Of a stretch of DNA of 64,000 nt, positions 16,621 through 25,265 are shown piece by piece. Positions within the stretch are counted from its first letter, which is position 1; the number at the start of each line of letters is the position of its first letter. Source of the stretch: Myxococcota bacterium (GTDB lineage Bacteria; Myxococcota; UBA727; JAHDBA01); assembly GCA_020630615.1 (NCBI GenBank), contig JAHDBA010000001.1:14838-78837 (forward strand), in the 5' to 3' direction. The notes under the pieces are model-generated. The model did no database searches, was not told the origin of the DNA, and saw only the letters and a list, made by a program, of their open reading frames with translations. Position numbers and translations under genes: made by a program.

Positions 16621-17619
16621 ATGTTTCGTATCAAGTTGCTACTGCTGTCCTCATTTCTCTTTACAGCAAGCCTGTGGGCTGCAGGCACGGTTAAAGAAGA
16701 TATCCGTTTGGGTGTCGCTTTAATTGAGCGAGGGCAATTGGATGCGGGTTTGAAACGTATCAACAAAAACCTGAAGCTTGATGTCAAACTCAGTGCAGAA
16801 GTTCTACACAGTGCCCTCGAAGCCAAAGGTCTCGCACTCTTGCAAAAAGAACAAATCAATCTTGCAATTGAAGCGCTCAAGCGAGCGCTAAAATTAAATG
16901 CGGGCAGTGAAAAGTCGTGGCGATTGTTGACGATGGCATACGATATGAAGGGTGATGAAAAGGCACTGCTCGAGGCATTTGAAAGCGCTGTAAAGCATCA
17001 ACCGAACTCGTCTGACTTGAGACGTGATTACGGGATGTCACTGCTTGAAAGTGGTGATGCCAAGAAAGCTGAAGCACAACTTTTACGAGCACTAAAACTT
17101 TCAAATCGTAGACCGGACATCGTGAGCGATGCAGCGTACTTAAAGCTCTATCAGAAAGACTATAAGGCTGCGCAGAGTCTTGTCATTGAAGCGCTGCAGG
17201 ACTTTCCTGGTGATGCGAACCTCTACTATGTGTTGGGCGATGCATTGATGGGTCTTGAACAATCTTCAAAAGCAGCACGTGCGTATCAAAAGGCACTTAA
17301 AGATGACCCGAACTATACGCCGGCACTTTTTAAACTCGCTTTGATTCACTTTAAAAGCGGCGACGTTGCTTCTGCAGAGAGCGCTTTTCGAGCATTGCTA
17401 AAACGAGAGCCTACGCACTTAAAAGCAAAGGCATATTTGGGCGTTGTTCTCGCGGAAGAAAAAAAAGACGCAGAGGCTCAAAAAGTCTTAGAAGAAGTGC
17501 TAAAGCAAGCGCCAAACTTTAAAGACGGGCGCATGGCACTTATTTCAGTCTATGAGCGTCAAGGCATGGTGCTCAAGGCGAGTAGGTTGCGTAAGCAAAT
17601 CCGAAAAGACTCCGAGTAG
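16621..17619 (+). CDS. Secreted or periplasmic TPR-repeat protein
   Basis: The 332-residue product starts with a signal peptide (hydrophobic KLLLLSSFLFTASLWA, cleavage probably after AAG-type residues near 21). Tetratricopeptide repeats follow throughout, recognisable by AxG-type helix pairs such as AIEALKRALKLNAG, YYVLGDALMGLEQSSKAARAY and ALFKLALIHFKSGDVASAE. About seven to eight repeats of roughly 34 residues fill residues 50-315. No catalytic domain is present, so it is likely a periplasmic scaffold or assembly factor; partners are unknown. The SD is GAGG, five bases from ATG. Confidence 0.85.
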   Translation: MFRIKLLLLSSFLFTASLWAAGTVKEDIRLGVALIERGQLDAGLKRINKNLKLDVKLSAEVLHSALEAKGLALLQKEQINLAIEALKRALKLNAGSEKSWRLLTMAYDMKGDEKALLEAFESAVKHQPNSSDLRRDYGMSLLESGDAKKAEAQLLRALKLSNRRPDIVSDAAYLKLYQKDYKAAQSLVIEALQDFPGDANLYYVLGDALMGLEQSSKAARAYQKALKDDPNYTPALFKLALIHFKSGDVASAESAFRALLKREPTHLKAKAYLGVVLAEEKKDAEAQKVLEEVLKQAPNFKDGRMALISVYERQGMVLKASRLRKQIRKDSE

Positions 17620-17687
17620 ATGCGTTCATACGAGTGTCGATATTGGTGTTAATATGAACATTCGATCGCTTTGCTGTGTCGAATCGT

Positions 17688-18359
17688 TTATAACGCAACG
17701 CCCAAGAAATTCGCGAGCATTTCAGTAAGGGTTGGGCCCGCCAAATAGATTGCGACGATCGGAATTGCGACACCTAGAATTGAGCCGAGCGCATAATCTC
17801 TCACGCGCACGCCCATCATAGCAATTGCGATTGAGATCAGTGGACTTGGAAGAAAAAGAGCGCGCAGCGCAATTAATTTGGGAATGGGTTTGCGGTCGAG
17901 ACTTGTTAGAATCTTTGCGACCCAGGGTTTCACCTGAGTGGGCTCAAAGGTGCCGCCGACCACGCGTGTGTAGGCAAAGTGACCCAGCATGGAAAAACTC
18001 GCTCCCAACACGCAAAGTGGGATCCCAATTGCCGGCGGAAATAGACTCGGTGCGATTAGAAAGACAATTGTCGACGACATTGGGACAAACATCGCCTGAC
18101 TTAAAGTATAAATCGCCAAGAAAACCAAAGGGCCCCAGAAACCATAACGTTGAACACGCGAGCGAAGCTCAGTCGGGTGAAGCAAGGTATCGATCTCCAG
18201 TTGAGTTGCGAGAGCACCGACGACCGCGACCCCGATGAGTACACCGGCAATCCCTATAAGTGGTTTGCGATTGTTGAGCACCCAAAACCCAAAGCGCTGA
18301 ACACGCGTCGATTCTACTTGAGGGCGCATCGCCTGATTATAGGTTTCGTTTGCTTTCAT
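17688..18359 (-). CDS. VTT-domain (TVP38/TMEM64 family) membrane protein
   Basis: An integral membrane protein of about 223 residues with a hydrophobic helix near the N terminus (GIAGVLIGVAVVGAL) and a VTT/SNARE-associated domain: RYGFWGPLVFLAIYTLSQAMFVP, an IPLCVLGASFSMLGHFAYTR segment, and ALRALFLPSPLISIAIAMMGV in place of the classical R-x4-P loop. Relatives of this DedA-like superfamily are implicated in lipid scrambling at the inner membrane. I chose ATG 18359; ATG 18401 and 18329 are alternatives. It is divergent from the cysteine desulfurase gene, 45 bases apart, so their promoters overlap. Confidence 0.82.
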   Translation of the reverse strand: MKANETYNQAMRPQVESTRVQRFGFWVLNNRKPLIGIAGVLIGVAVVGALATQLEIDTLLHPTELRSRVQRYGFWGPLVFLAIYTLSQAMFVPMSSTIVFLIAPSLFPPAIGIPLCVLGASFSMLGHFAYTRVVGGTFEPTQVKPWVAKILTSLDRKPIPKLIALRALFLPSPLISIAIAMMGVRVRDYALGSILGVAIPIVAIYLAGPTLTEMLANFLGVAL

Positions 18360-18404
18360 TTGTGCTTCAACCAAGATATACGAAAGTATTGTTTGAAGCA
18401 AAAG

Positions 18405-19532
18405 ATGAGGGAACTCTTGATCTACTTAGACAATATCGCGTCGACGCCCATCAATGATAAAGTCCTTGAGGAGATGGTGTACTGGCTTAAACACCCAGCA
18501 AACCCGGGGAATCGGACCCATCGAATGGGTCTTGAGGCACATGATGCGATTGAGAGGGCCCGGTCGCAAGTTGCAGCATTGGTGGGTACCCAGGCAGAAA
18601 GTGTTATTTTTACATCAGGCGCAACCGAGGGCTGCAATTGGGTTGCGGACTGGTTTTCGCGTTTTGAAAAAGGAAGCGTTTTGCTCCCCAAAACTGAACA
18701 CAAAAGCACATTGAAACCTGTACTGCATCGCTTGCCGAGCGAACGTGTTGAAACGATGGAGGTTGCTCTGAATGGGGATGTCTTAGGTTTGGAAGACGCG
18801 ATTGCGAAACATGATGCTCCCTTGGTGTGCTTATCGCACGGGAACAACGAGAATGGCTTTGTCCACGATCTAAAATATTGGTCCGATCGCACGCATGCGG
18901 TCAATGGATTCTTTTTCGCAGATTGTTCTCAAAGTGCAGCTCGATTGGAACTCGATGTTGATACAATGGGCGTTGATTTTGCGGTTTTGGGTGCACACAA
19001 AATGTACGGGCCCAAAGGTATGGGTGCCTTGGTGGTTCACTCCGAGCGAATCCGTGCTCGATTGAAGCCGATGATTTATGGTGGGACCCAACAACTCGGA
19101 CTTCGTGCCGGGACGATGAATGTTGCGGGGATTGTCGGCATGGGTGCGGCTGCGCAGTTTTTGATCGGCGAAAAAGTGACCTGTCGAGACCGTTTAATTG
19201 AATTGAGTACATTTTTTCAAAAGGAAATGAATCAAGCGATTCCCAATGTGGTTTGGGTCGGCATTCAAGAAGGTCGATTGCCCGGTCATTGGGTATTTCG
19301 AATCCCAGGGGTATCCGGCGCTGAGCTTTTGTCGAAATTGAGCGAGAACCTATGTCTCTCGTTGGGGTCTGCGTGTACGCAATACGATGAAGATGCGAAT
19401 CATGTCAGTCGGGCGATGGGGCTTGATGCAGCGCAAGCGCGTGAAAGTGTGCGCGTTGGAATTGGAACTCAAAACACCCGCGAAGAACTCGTAGAGGCGA
19501 TTCGTCTGATTAAAGAAGCAAGCGGAGTTTGA
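18405..19532 (+). CDS. Cysteine desulfurase, class V aminotransferase
   Basis: PLP enzyme that mobilises sulfur from cysteine. The start ATG 18405 gives a normal 375-residue protein beginning IYLDNIASTP; an upstream extension of the open frame to 18150 lies over the divergent membrane gene and is not credible. Visible motifs are TSGATEGCNW (substrate and cofactor loop), LSHGNNENGF, the PLP Lys K199 in LGAHKMYGPKGMG, and the active-site Cys C324 in SLGSACTQYDEDANH. The SGxAC loop is present but no iscU or suf genes are adjacent, so the sulfur acceptor (Fe-S cluster, tRNA thiolation or other) is unknown. Confidence 0.92.
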   Translation: MRELLIYLDNIASTPINDKVLEEMVYWLKHPANPGNRTHRMGLEAHDAIERARSQVAALVGTQAESVIFTSGATEGCNWVADWFSRFEKGSVLLPKTEHKSTLKPVLHRLPSERVETMEVALNGDVLGLEDAIAKHDAPLVCLSHGNNENGFVHDLKYWSDRTHAVNGFFFADCSQSAARLELDVDTMGVDFAVLGAHKMYGPKGMGALVVHSERIRARLKPMIYGGTQQLGLRAGTMNVAGIVGMGAAAQFLIGEKVTCRDRLIELSTFFQKEMNQAIPNVVWVGIQEGRLPGHWVFRIPGVSGAELLSKLSENLCLSLGSACTQYDEDANHVSRAMGLDAAQARESVRVGIGTQNTREELVEAIRLIKEASGV

Positions 19533-19609
19533 TCGTCGAAGGCGCGCTTGAGCTCAACTCGATATTCCGGGCGAATCGTGGGGGGCAAATGAAACCTTTG
19601 GGTACGAGT

Positions 19610-20131
19610 TTAGTGTGTCGCGTAAATTTGACGCTCGGCTTCTTCAATAAGCCCTTGAAGTGCATTGTGTTCAGTCTTCTTTGCGTTAAGCGCGCGAGTC
19701 GGCACCCTTCGAACTTCAATGGATTCTTGTCCATACTTTTGATCAACGGGAGCATCTGCACGACTTTGAAGCTTCACACGTTGGGCCTTGTTTCGCTGCA
19801 CTGCATTCTGGGCTAGTGGTTCTGAGGCAGGAATATGAAGGACCTTACGAGTAGAGACTTTGGGAGGCTCAGGAACATCGTCATCCAAAAAGCGCGTTTT
19901 CAATGTCTCAAAAGTAGTTTTAAGTCCATCAAAGTGTTTGCTGCCCGATAGATTTTGAAAGAGTAGCGTCCCAAAAAAGCCAAGAGCAATGAGAATACAA
20001 ATCTGCGAAAGTGTACGCACCACCAAAGCTAGAGCCAAGCCAACACGAGAACGACGATGCCGCTTGGAACTACGCCCTTTTCGCGCACGTTTTGCACCAC
20101 CTCTGTTTCTCTGCTGTGATCGCCTTGCCAT
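19610..20131 (-). CDS. Basic single-pass membrane protein of unknown function
   Basis: Not recognised. The N terminus is extremely basic (about 30 residues of Arg, Lys, Gly and Ser), followed by one transmembrane helix (residues about 38-62, LSQICILIALGFFGTLLF) and a 110-residue polar tail with VPEPPKV. The basic cytoplasmic start predicts N-in, C-out topology. It is divergent from the 20176 gene with only about 45 bases between. Confidence 0.6.
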   Translation of the reverse strand: MARRSQQRNRGGAKRARKGRSSKRHRRSRVGLALALVVRTLSQICILIALGFFGTLLFQNLSGSKHFDGLKTTFETLKTRFLDDDVPEPPKVSTRKVLHIPASEPLAQNAVQRNKAQRVKLQSRADAPVDQKYGQESIEVRRVPTRALNAKKTEHNALQGLIEEAERQIYATH

Positions 20132-20175
20132 GCCTTATTCTAGAAAAAAGGAGCAAGGTAAGCTAACTTTTGACT

Positions 20176-20679
20176 ATGTCGATCTTAAAACGAGTAGGGC
20201 GGGTAGTGAAGAGTGAGCTTAATGCTCACTTGGACAATCTCCGGGATCAAATCAGCGACGAAAGCAGTCGAGAGACGCAATCGTCAGGGAATAGAGTTGC
20301 ACCGAAGGTCGAAGCTCAAAGTGACGCACAGATAGACGAAGAGCTTCCGCAAAAGCCTGCAAAAGTCCGCGGCATTAATGAGACCCAAGGTCAAACTGAA
20401 GGGGGGATAACGAATGCACCTTCCATCGTAGAGTTGAAAGCGCTCATTTCTAAGGATCCTGACGAAGAGTGGGCCAGGGCATGTTTGGGGATCGAGATGC
20501 CCTTGAGCGATCCTGCTTTTCTTGAAGGATTAAACGAAGTCTACGAGTTTCGAAGCGAGGGCTTCGACGCCTCGTCACTCGAGACACTTGATTCAACGCA
20601 ACGATGGATCGAACTCACGCAGGCGTATGAGTTTTTGGCTTCACTCTATGCTCAACACGCTGATGTGCATGAGCAGTGA
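20176..20679 (+). CDS. Conserved-looking protein with amphipathic N terminus
   Basis: The start is ATG 20176; TTG 20170 is two codons earlier. The N terminus (SILKRVGRVVKSELNAHLD) resembles the amphipathic membrane-touching start of PspA-like or J-domain-associated proteobacterial proteins. It is followed by a polar disordered stretch (about 30-95) and a compact C-terminal helical domain (about 100-165) with ECLG-like and FLASLYAQ helices. No enzyme motif is visible. It precedes gatB by about 135 bases on the same strand. Confidence 0.6.
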   Translation: MSILKRVGRVVKSELNAHLDNLRDQISDESSRETQSSGNRVAPKVEAQSDAQIDEELPQKPAKVRGINETQGQTEGGITNAPSIVELKALISKDPDEEWARACLGIEMPLSDPAFLEGLNEVYEFRSEGFDASSLETLDSTQRWIELTQAYEFLASLYAQHADVHEQ

Positions 20680-20815
20680 AGATTGGGCCAGCAACGCGAC
20701 ACCTGATGCTCGAGAACCACCATCTCTTTAAGCGCTCACGAAACGCTCGGGTTTTCATGGAAGAAGCTTTGAGTAGGAGGATTGACAGCGCGGGTGTATT
20801 TGTAAGATTTTACCT

Positions 20816-22270
20816 ATGCCTTTTCAAGATTACGAAACCGTTGTCGGCCTCGAATGTCACGTTCAGTTGGACACCGCCACAAAACTTTTCTCACCTGCTA
20901 AAAACAATTATGGTGATGCTCCAAACACGAATGTTGATGTTGTTGACCTTGGGCTCCCTGGCGTTTTACCTGTTTTGAACGAAGAAGCAGTAAACTTTGC
21001 GATTCGACTTGGTCATGCTCTTGGTTGCACGATTCACCCCGTCAGTGAGTTTTCGCGAAAGCACTATTTTTACCCTGACCTGCCGAAAGGCTATCAGATC
21101 TCTCAATTTGATAAGCCGATTTGCACGGGGGGCTCTCTCGATATTGAAGTTGATGGCGTGACAAAAACGATTGGCATTACCCGGATTCATATCGAAGAAG
21201 ACGCAGGCAAGAATATTCATGTTGAAGGCGGTGCGAGTTCCTACTGTGATTACAACCGTGCAGGAACGCCGCTATTGGAAGTGGTTTCAGAGCCTGACTT
21301 TCGTAGTGCGGATGAGGCAGAAGCCTATTATCGAAAGCTGCGCCAAATCTGCATGTATCTCAAAATCTGTGACGGCAACCTTCAAGAAGGCTCCATGCGG
21401 GCCGACGCGAATGTGTCGGTTCGAAAATATGGTGCTCCGGAGTTCGGTCAACGCACTGAAACCAAGAACATTAACTCGCCGAAATACCTGAATCAAGCGA
21501 TTGTTTTTGAGTCCAATCGTCAGGTTTTAGAAGTTGAAGCGGGGAATACCATTCGACAAGAAACACGTCTTTGGGATCCAAACAGAAAAGAAAGCCGTGC
21601 GATGCGAACCAAAGAGGACGCGGACGATTATCGCTATTTCCCTTGTCCGGACTTGCTTCCTCTTCATGTTGAGCAAAAGAAGATTGACCGTATTCGTGAG
21701 GAGCTGCCTGAACTCGCGGATGCAAAACATCATCGCTTCGTTCAAGAGCTTGGTGTGAGCGATGAGGCTGCACATGTTCTTGTGAGCGAAGCTTCAATTG
21801 CAAACTACTTTGAAGCTGCCCTAAAAGTGCATGGCAATGCCAAGGGCGTTTCGAACTGGGTGATCAATGAAGTCTTGCGCGTTGCGAAAGAACGAAGCGA
21901 AGATTCTGCAGACATAAGCAATGTGAATATCCCTGCTGCCATGATTGGCGAACTGGTTCAGCTCATTGATGAGCGAGTGATTTCAGGGAAGATTGCCAAG
22001 AAGGTTTTTGCGGAACTTGAAGCTTCGGTTGAGCTGAGTCCATCACAAATTGTGGAATCAAAGGGTTGGCGTGTCGAGCGTGACGATTCAAAGATTGAGG
22101 CAATTATTGATCAAGTCATGAACGCAAACCCAGATGAAGTCACGCGTTACCAAGAAGGTAAAACAAAGCTCTTCGGCTTTTTCGTTGGGCAGGTCATGAA
22201 AGAGACTCGCGGGCAGGCCGACCCAGCTGATGTGAATCGTTTGTTGAAAACGAAGCTCGATGTCAATTAA
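20816..22270 (+). CDS. gatB: Aspartyl/glutamyl-tRNA amidotransferase subunit B
   Basis: GatB subunit of GatCAB, which converts Glu-tRNA(Gln) or Asp-tRNA(Asn) to the amide form using ammonia from GatA. The 484-residue protein has the standard start (YETVVGLECHVQLDTATKLFS), DLGLPGVLPVLN, the HKHYFYPDLPKGYQ-type motif (here SRKHYFYPDLPKGYQISQ), EDAGK, SMRADANVSVR and a C-terminal tRNA-binding YqeY-like tail (GKTKLFGFFVGQVMK). gatA and gatC are not adjacent. A TTGACA at 20782-20787 with TAAGAT at 20803-20808 would put the transcript start almost on the ATG. Confidence 0.96.
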   Translation: MPFQDYETVVGLECHVQLDTATKLFSPAKNNYGDAPNTNVDVVDLGLPGVLPVLNEEAVNFAIRLGHALGCTIHPVSEFSRKHYFYPDLPKGYQISQFDKPICTGGSLDIEVDGVTKTIGITRIHIEEDAGKNIHVEGGASSYCDYNRAGTPLLEVVSEPDFRSADEAEAYYRKLRQICMYLKICDGNLQEGSMRADANVSVRKYGAPEFGQRTETKNINSPKYLNQAIVFESNRQVLEVEAGNTIRQETRLWDPNRKESRAMRTKEDADDYRYFPCPDLLPLHVEQKKIDRIREELPELADAKHHRFVQELGVSDEAAHVLVSEASIANYFEAALKVHGNAKGVSNWVINEVLRVAKERSEDSADISNVNIPAAMIGELVQLIDERVISGKIAKKVFAELEASVELSPSQIVESKGWRVERDDSKIEAIIDQVMNANPDEVTRYQEGKTKLFGFFVGQVMKETRGQADPADVNRLLKTKLDVN

Positions 22271-22370
22271 TCCGGTGCTTCGACATAAGTACGTTTGAGT
22301 ACATCAACATCTTAGTTTTTTATTATTTGAGGACACGTTTTAAAAAATACGAGGAATCAAGATACAAAAA

Positions 22371-22390
22371 AGGGAGCAGCAATGCTCCCT
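22371..22390 (-). terminator. Intrinsic terminator for the 22415-24970 gene
   Basis: AGGGAGCA-GCAA-TGCTCCCT forms an 8-pair stem; on the minus strand it is followed by a run of T residues (complement of the A-run at 22366-22370). On the plus strand a TTTCTC tract gives weaker termination for gatB. Confidence 0.7.
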
Positions 22391-22414
22391 TTCTCGTATT
22401 CGTGTTCAGCTTAA

Positions 22415-24970
22415 TTATTGTATGGGCTCGCTAAGATCTTCGCCTGCTTCCTTGGCCAACGTCACTTCCGTTGAAAGAGCCTCACGCGACAGGAGAGTTG
22501 TTTCAGTCTCTTGATGTGAGATCGTCTCGAACTTCAAGAACTTGGCTTCTTGTAAAAGAACTGTCTCTTGAGTGAGGGTTCCACAATCACCATTGATCAC
22601 GAGTGTTTCAGTACTATTCGTATCGGTGGTTCCCGAGATCGATTTTTCGGGACTTAGACATGTGGAGCCGGTCGGTATCCCGGATTCACAAATCATATCC
22701 ACCACACTGAAACCATCTGTGTTGCATGCTTGTCCGCCAGGTAAGGTCCCATTGTGGCTGGTGCTCATTACGCGGAAGGTCGCAAATCGCTCGTTCTTTG
22801 ACAGCGTTTCAATATCTTCGCTTGGTACACCATCAATAAAAGACGAACCGATAAAGATACCACCATCAACACCGTCACAAAGATCTTGAGTTGCAAGTCG
22901 ACTCTCGACACAACCAAACTCGTTAAATATTTTTAAAGTATCTGTAGCATCGCTTAGTAAATCAGCTCCAATCCAAGAGTAAGGGCTTGCACCTTCTTCA
23001 ACCACAGGAACATTACCGTCCAAAGGTCGGGCCTGCGCCAGGCCGTCAATCAAAGGCTTAATACAGTTCCAGTCTGCACCTGCGGCGATATTTTGTGAAG
23101 TCGCAATCATCTGTCGAATTAACTCCGCTTGATCGCTACTATCACTGGTAGTGCCACACAAACGATCATTTGCGTCTGATGCGGAGAGTGCTACGAAGTC
23201 GACTGGTACGATCCCAGTAAGAACTTTATCGCTCGCGTCACACCACTCTTCTGCGCTTCTATTTCGAACAATAAGGTCGCATGAGTTTTGTTGATTGGTC
23301 TCAACATGCTCACATACAAAGTTCATACATGCCTCAGGATTTGAAGCGAGGTCATCTGCGCCGCAGAAACTTTCTAGGCAGGCTGCACCGCTCGCAAAAC
23401 CGAAGGCACCACATTTCCGAGCAGCGCAAGTACGGGTCTCACCAAAACATGTCCCACATTCAAGAAGATGCTTCGCACGTTTCGGGAGGAAGGTTTCAGT
23501 AAGCGCTGGAGCAAAGGCAACATCAGGCCCGATCTTTTGAGTATAAATAAATCCGAGAGTCTGTGGAGTTTCAATCCCCACACCTAAATCTGAAGCCACA
23601 TCGGGTTGATGACACCCGATACAAGAGCCCGTGTATTCAATAGCAGAAAGAACTTGATGCACTGTTTTATCGCCCAGGTCTTGACCCGCAAAGAGTCCAC
23701 CTTGCTCGATATCCGATGCTGCAGAGATGTAGCGCGAATCATTAATAAATGATCCAAAGTTGTCCGTACTTTGCGCAGACCACCACATTTCATTTTCACC
23801 AAAACCTGGGTCAATATCCCAAAGAGTTTGGGCATTGACTGCATTCGGCAGCGAGACGTTATGGAAATGGTCCCGAAACTCGTTGACGTCGATGAGTGTT
23901 GGGTCACGTGGGCTACCTGTACCGATGAGCATGTCCGTGTGTGCATTGCCTGCAACTGGAACCCTTTCCGCTACGACAGCACAAGCGATATCACCAATCT
24001 CACAGTCATTGAGAGTATTGAGTTTAAAGTCCATGAGGCTCCAGAAGGAGTTACGGTTACTTTCGATCGCATTGGATCGAATTTGGCCCATGCCGCGAGC
24101 ATAGTTCTGCCACGTGAACACCGGTGTAAAGTCTGCTTTATCGTCGTCATTAGTATCGAGTCCGTCGAAAAAGAACTCACGTAAGGACTCGATGCGTTCG
24201 ATATCGCTGTCAACCGAACTCAAGTTTGCCCAAAACTCGGCAATGGGTTTACACCCCTCAAGACCCGAATTGATTGAGGGGTTTGGAAGGGCAGCTTCAA
24301 AGATTAGAAACTTTTCGTCGTTTTGCTGAAAAACGATTCGGTACTCACCGCAATGCGAGCCATCTGCAGGGGCAAGATCAAAGCGATTGACAAGAACAAC
24401 TGGAATCATTGTTTCCGTCCATTCACCATTGCTTTGTTTTTCAAGATCAAAGGCAATCGCCGCATCTTCGTCTCGGTTGCATGCATTGGGCCAACCATTA
24501 AGTTCTTCCGGGCATTCTACACTGTCAGACGTACCAGGAATGTTCGCAGTGCCATCCGCCATGCTCCCGAAGATTGAATGATGGAAACGAAGAATATTTT
24601 CATCAATCGAGTCGGGGTCACCACCATGAATACTATCGGTAATCGCTTCGACCACGTCGGTATACTTAAAGTATAGGTCGAGTGCTTGAACACCATCAAA
24701 ACTTTCACCCGGAGCAGAGATCGGCTCATTGGGAACCATCAGCGAGCGCGTGATAAAGTTTTCACCAAAGAAGATAGCGGACTCACCAGGGTGACTCGCT
24801 CTTTTCACCTTAACATCTGCAACTTGCGCATTGCTATCGCACTCAAACTCCGCATCGAAATCGAGTGAATACCCTACAAACTGCCCCCCCACCAAATCTT
24901 CAGATTCATCGACACACCCTGTGCCGATGAGGCCAAGAACCAATAAAATTTTCGCGTAACTTCTTTTCAT
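22415..24970 (-). CDS. Large lipoprotein with one CxxCH motif
   Basis: ATG 24970 is preceded by GAGGTG and starts a lipoprotein signal (KILLVLGLIGTGC, lipidated Cys near residue 19); an upstream in-frame ATG is ignored. The 851-residue mature-type protein has an N-terminal half rich in Asp and aromatic residues, a single haem-binding-type motif C450-I-G-C453-H454, then a Cys-rich region (about 490-560, with CGTCFGETRTCAARKCG) and an acidic C-terminal part. One CxxCH with no clear distal ligand fits a monohaem or degenerate cytochrome-like surface protein, but the CxxCH may be coincidental in so Cys-rich a protein. It is divergent from the giant Cys-rich gene and may be functionally linked. 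Confidence 0.75.
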   Translation of the reverse strand: MKRSYAKILLVLGLIGTGCVDESEDLVGGQFVGYSLDFDAEFECDSNAQVADVKVKRASHPGESAIFFGENFITRSLMVPNEPISAPGESFDGVQALDLYFKYTDVVEAITDSIHGGDPDSIDENILRFHHSIFGSMADGTANIPGTSDSVECPEELNGWPNACNRDEDAAIAFDLEKQSNGEWTETMIPVVLVNRFDLAPADGSHCGEYRIVFQQNDEKFLIFEAALPNPSINSGLEGCKPIAEFWANLSSVDSDIERIESLREFFFDGLDTNDDDKADFTPVFTWQNYARGMGQIRSNAIESNRNSFWSLMDFKLNTLNDCEIGDIACAVVAERVPVAGNAHTDMLIGTGSPRDPTLIDVNEFRDHFHNVSLPNAVNAQTLWDIDPGFGENEMWWSAQSTDNFGSFINDSRYISAASDIEQGGLFAGQDLGDKTVHQVLSAIEYTGSCIGCHQPDVASDLGVGIETPQTLGFIYTQKIGPDVAFAPALTETFLPKRAKHLLECGTCFGETRTCAARKCGAFGFASGAACLESFCGADDLASNPEACMNFVCEHVETNQQNSCDLIVRNRSAEEWCDASDKVLTGIVPVDFVALSASDANDRLCGTTSDSSDQAELIRQMIATSQNIAAGADWNCIKPLIDGLAQARPLDGNVPVVEEGASPYSWIGADLLSDATDTLKIFNEFGCVESRLATQDLCDGVDGGIFIGSSFIDGVPSEDIETLSKNERFATFRVMSTSHNGTLPGGQACNTDGFSVVDMICESGIPTGSTCLSPEKSISGTTDTNSTETLVINGDCGTLTQETVLLQEAKFLKFETISHQETETTLLSREALSTEVTLAKEAGEDLSEPIQ

Positions 24971-25265
24971 GCCTGAGCACCTCTTAAAAAAAATGTAAAT
25001 ACCGACCACTTTCAAACGATCGATCTGCACACAATTCAGATTAAACAATCGCTAGCGCAAATGTCACGTTCTCGACCGAAAGTTGTCTTAAAGTGAGATG
25101 ACACGAACCAGACCGTGTAGGTGTGCTCCTACCTTTCATGACAGTTTTTCCGTATTTGATCTTTTTGAGACACTTTTCGGTCAACAACTTGCCGAATGGA
25201 CATTCACTTCAATAAGGTGAGAGAGTCTTATTGTTTTCCGCTTTAAGGATCATGGAGGCTTGCGA

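Noticed and set aside
18150-18404. N-terminal extension of the cysteine desulfurase.
   Set aside because: It overlaps the divergent membrane gene and has no protein-like pattern; ATG 18405 gives the usual family start.
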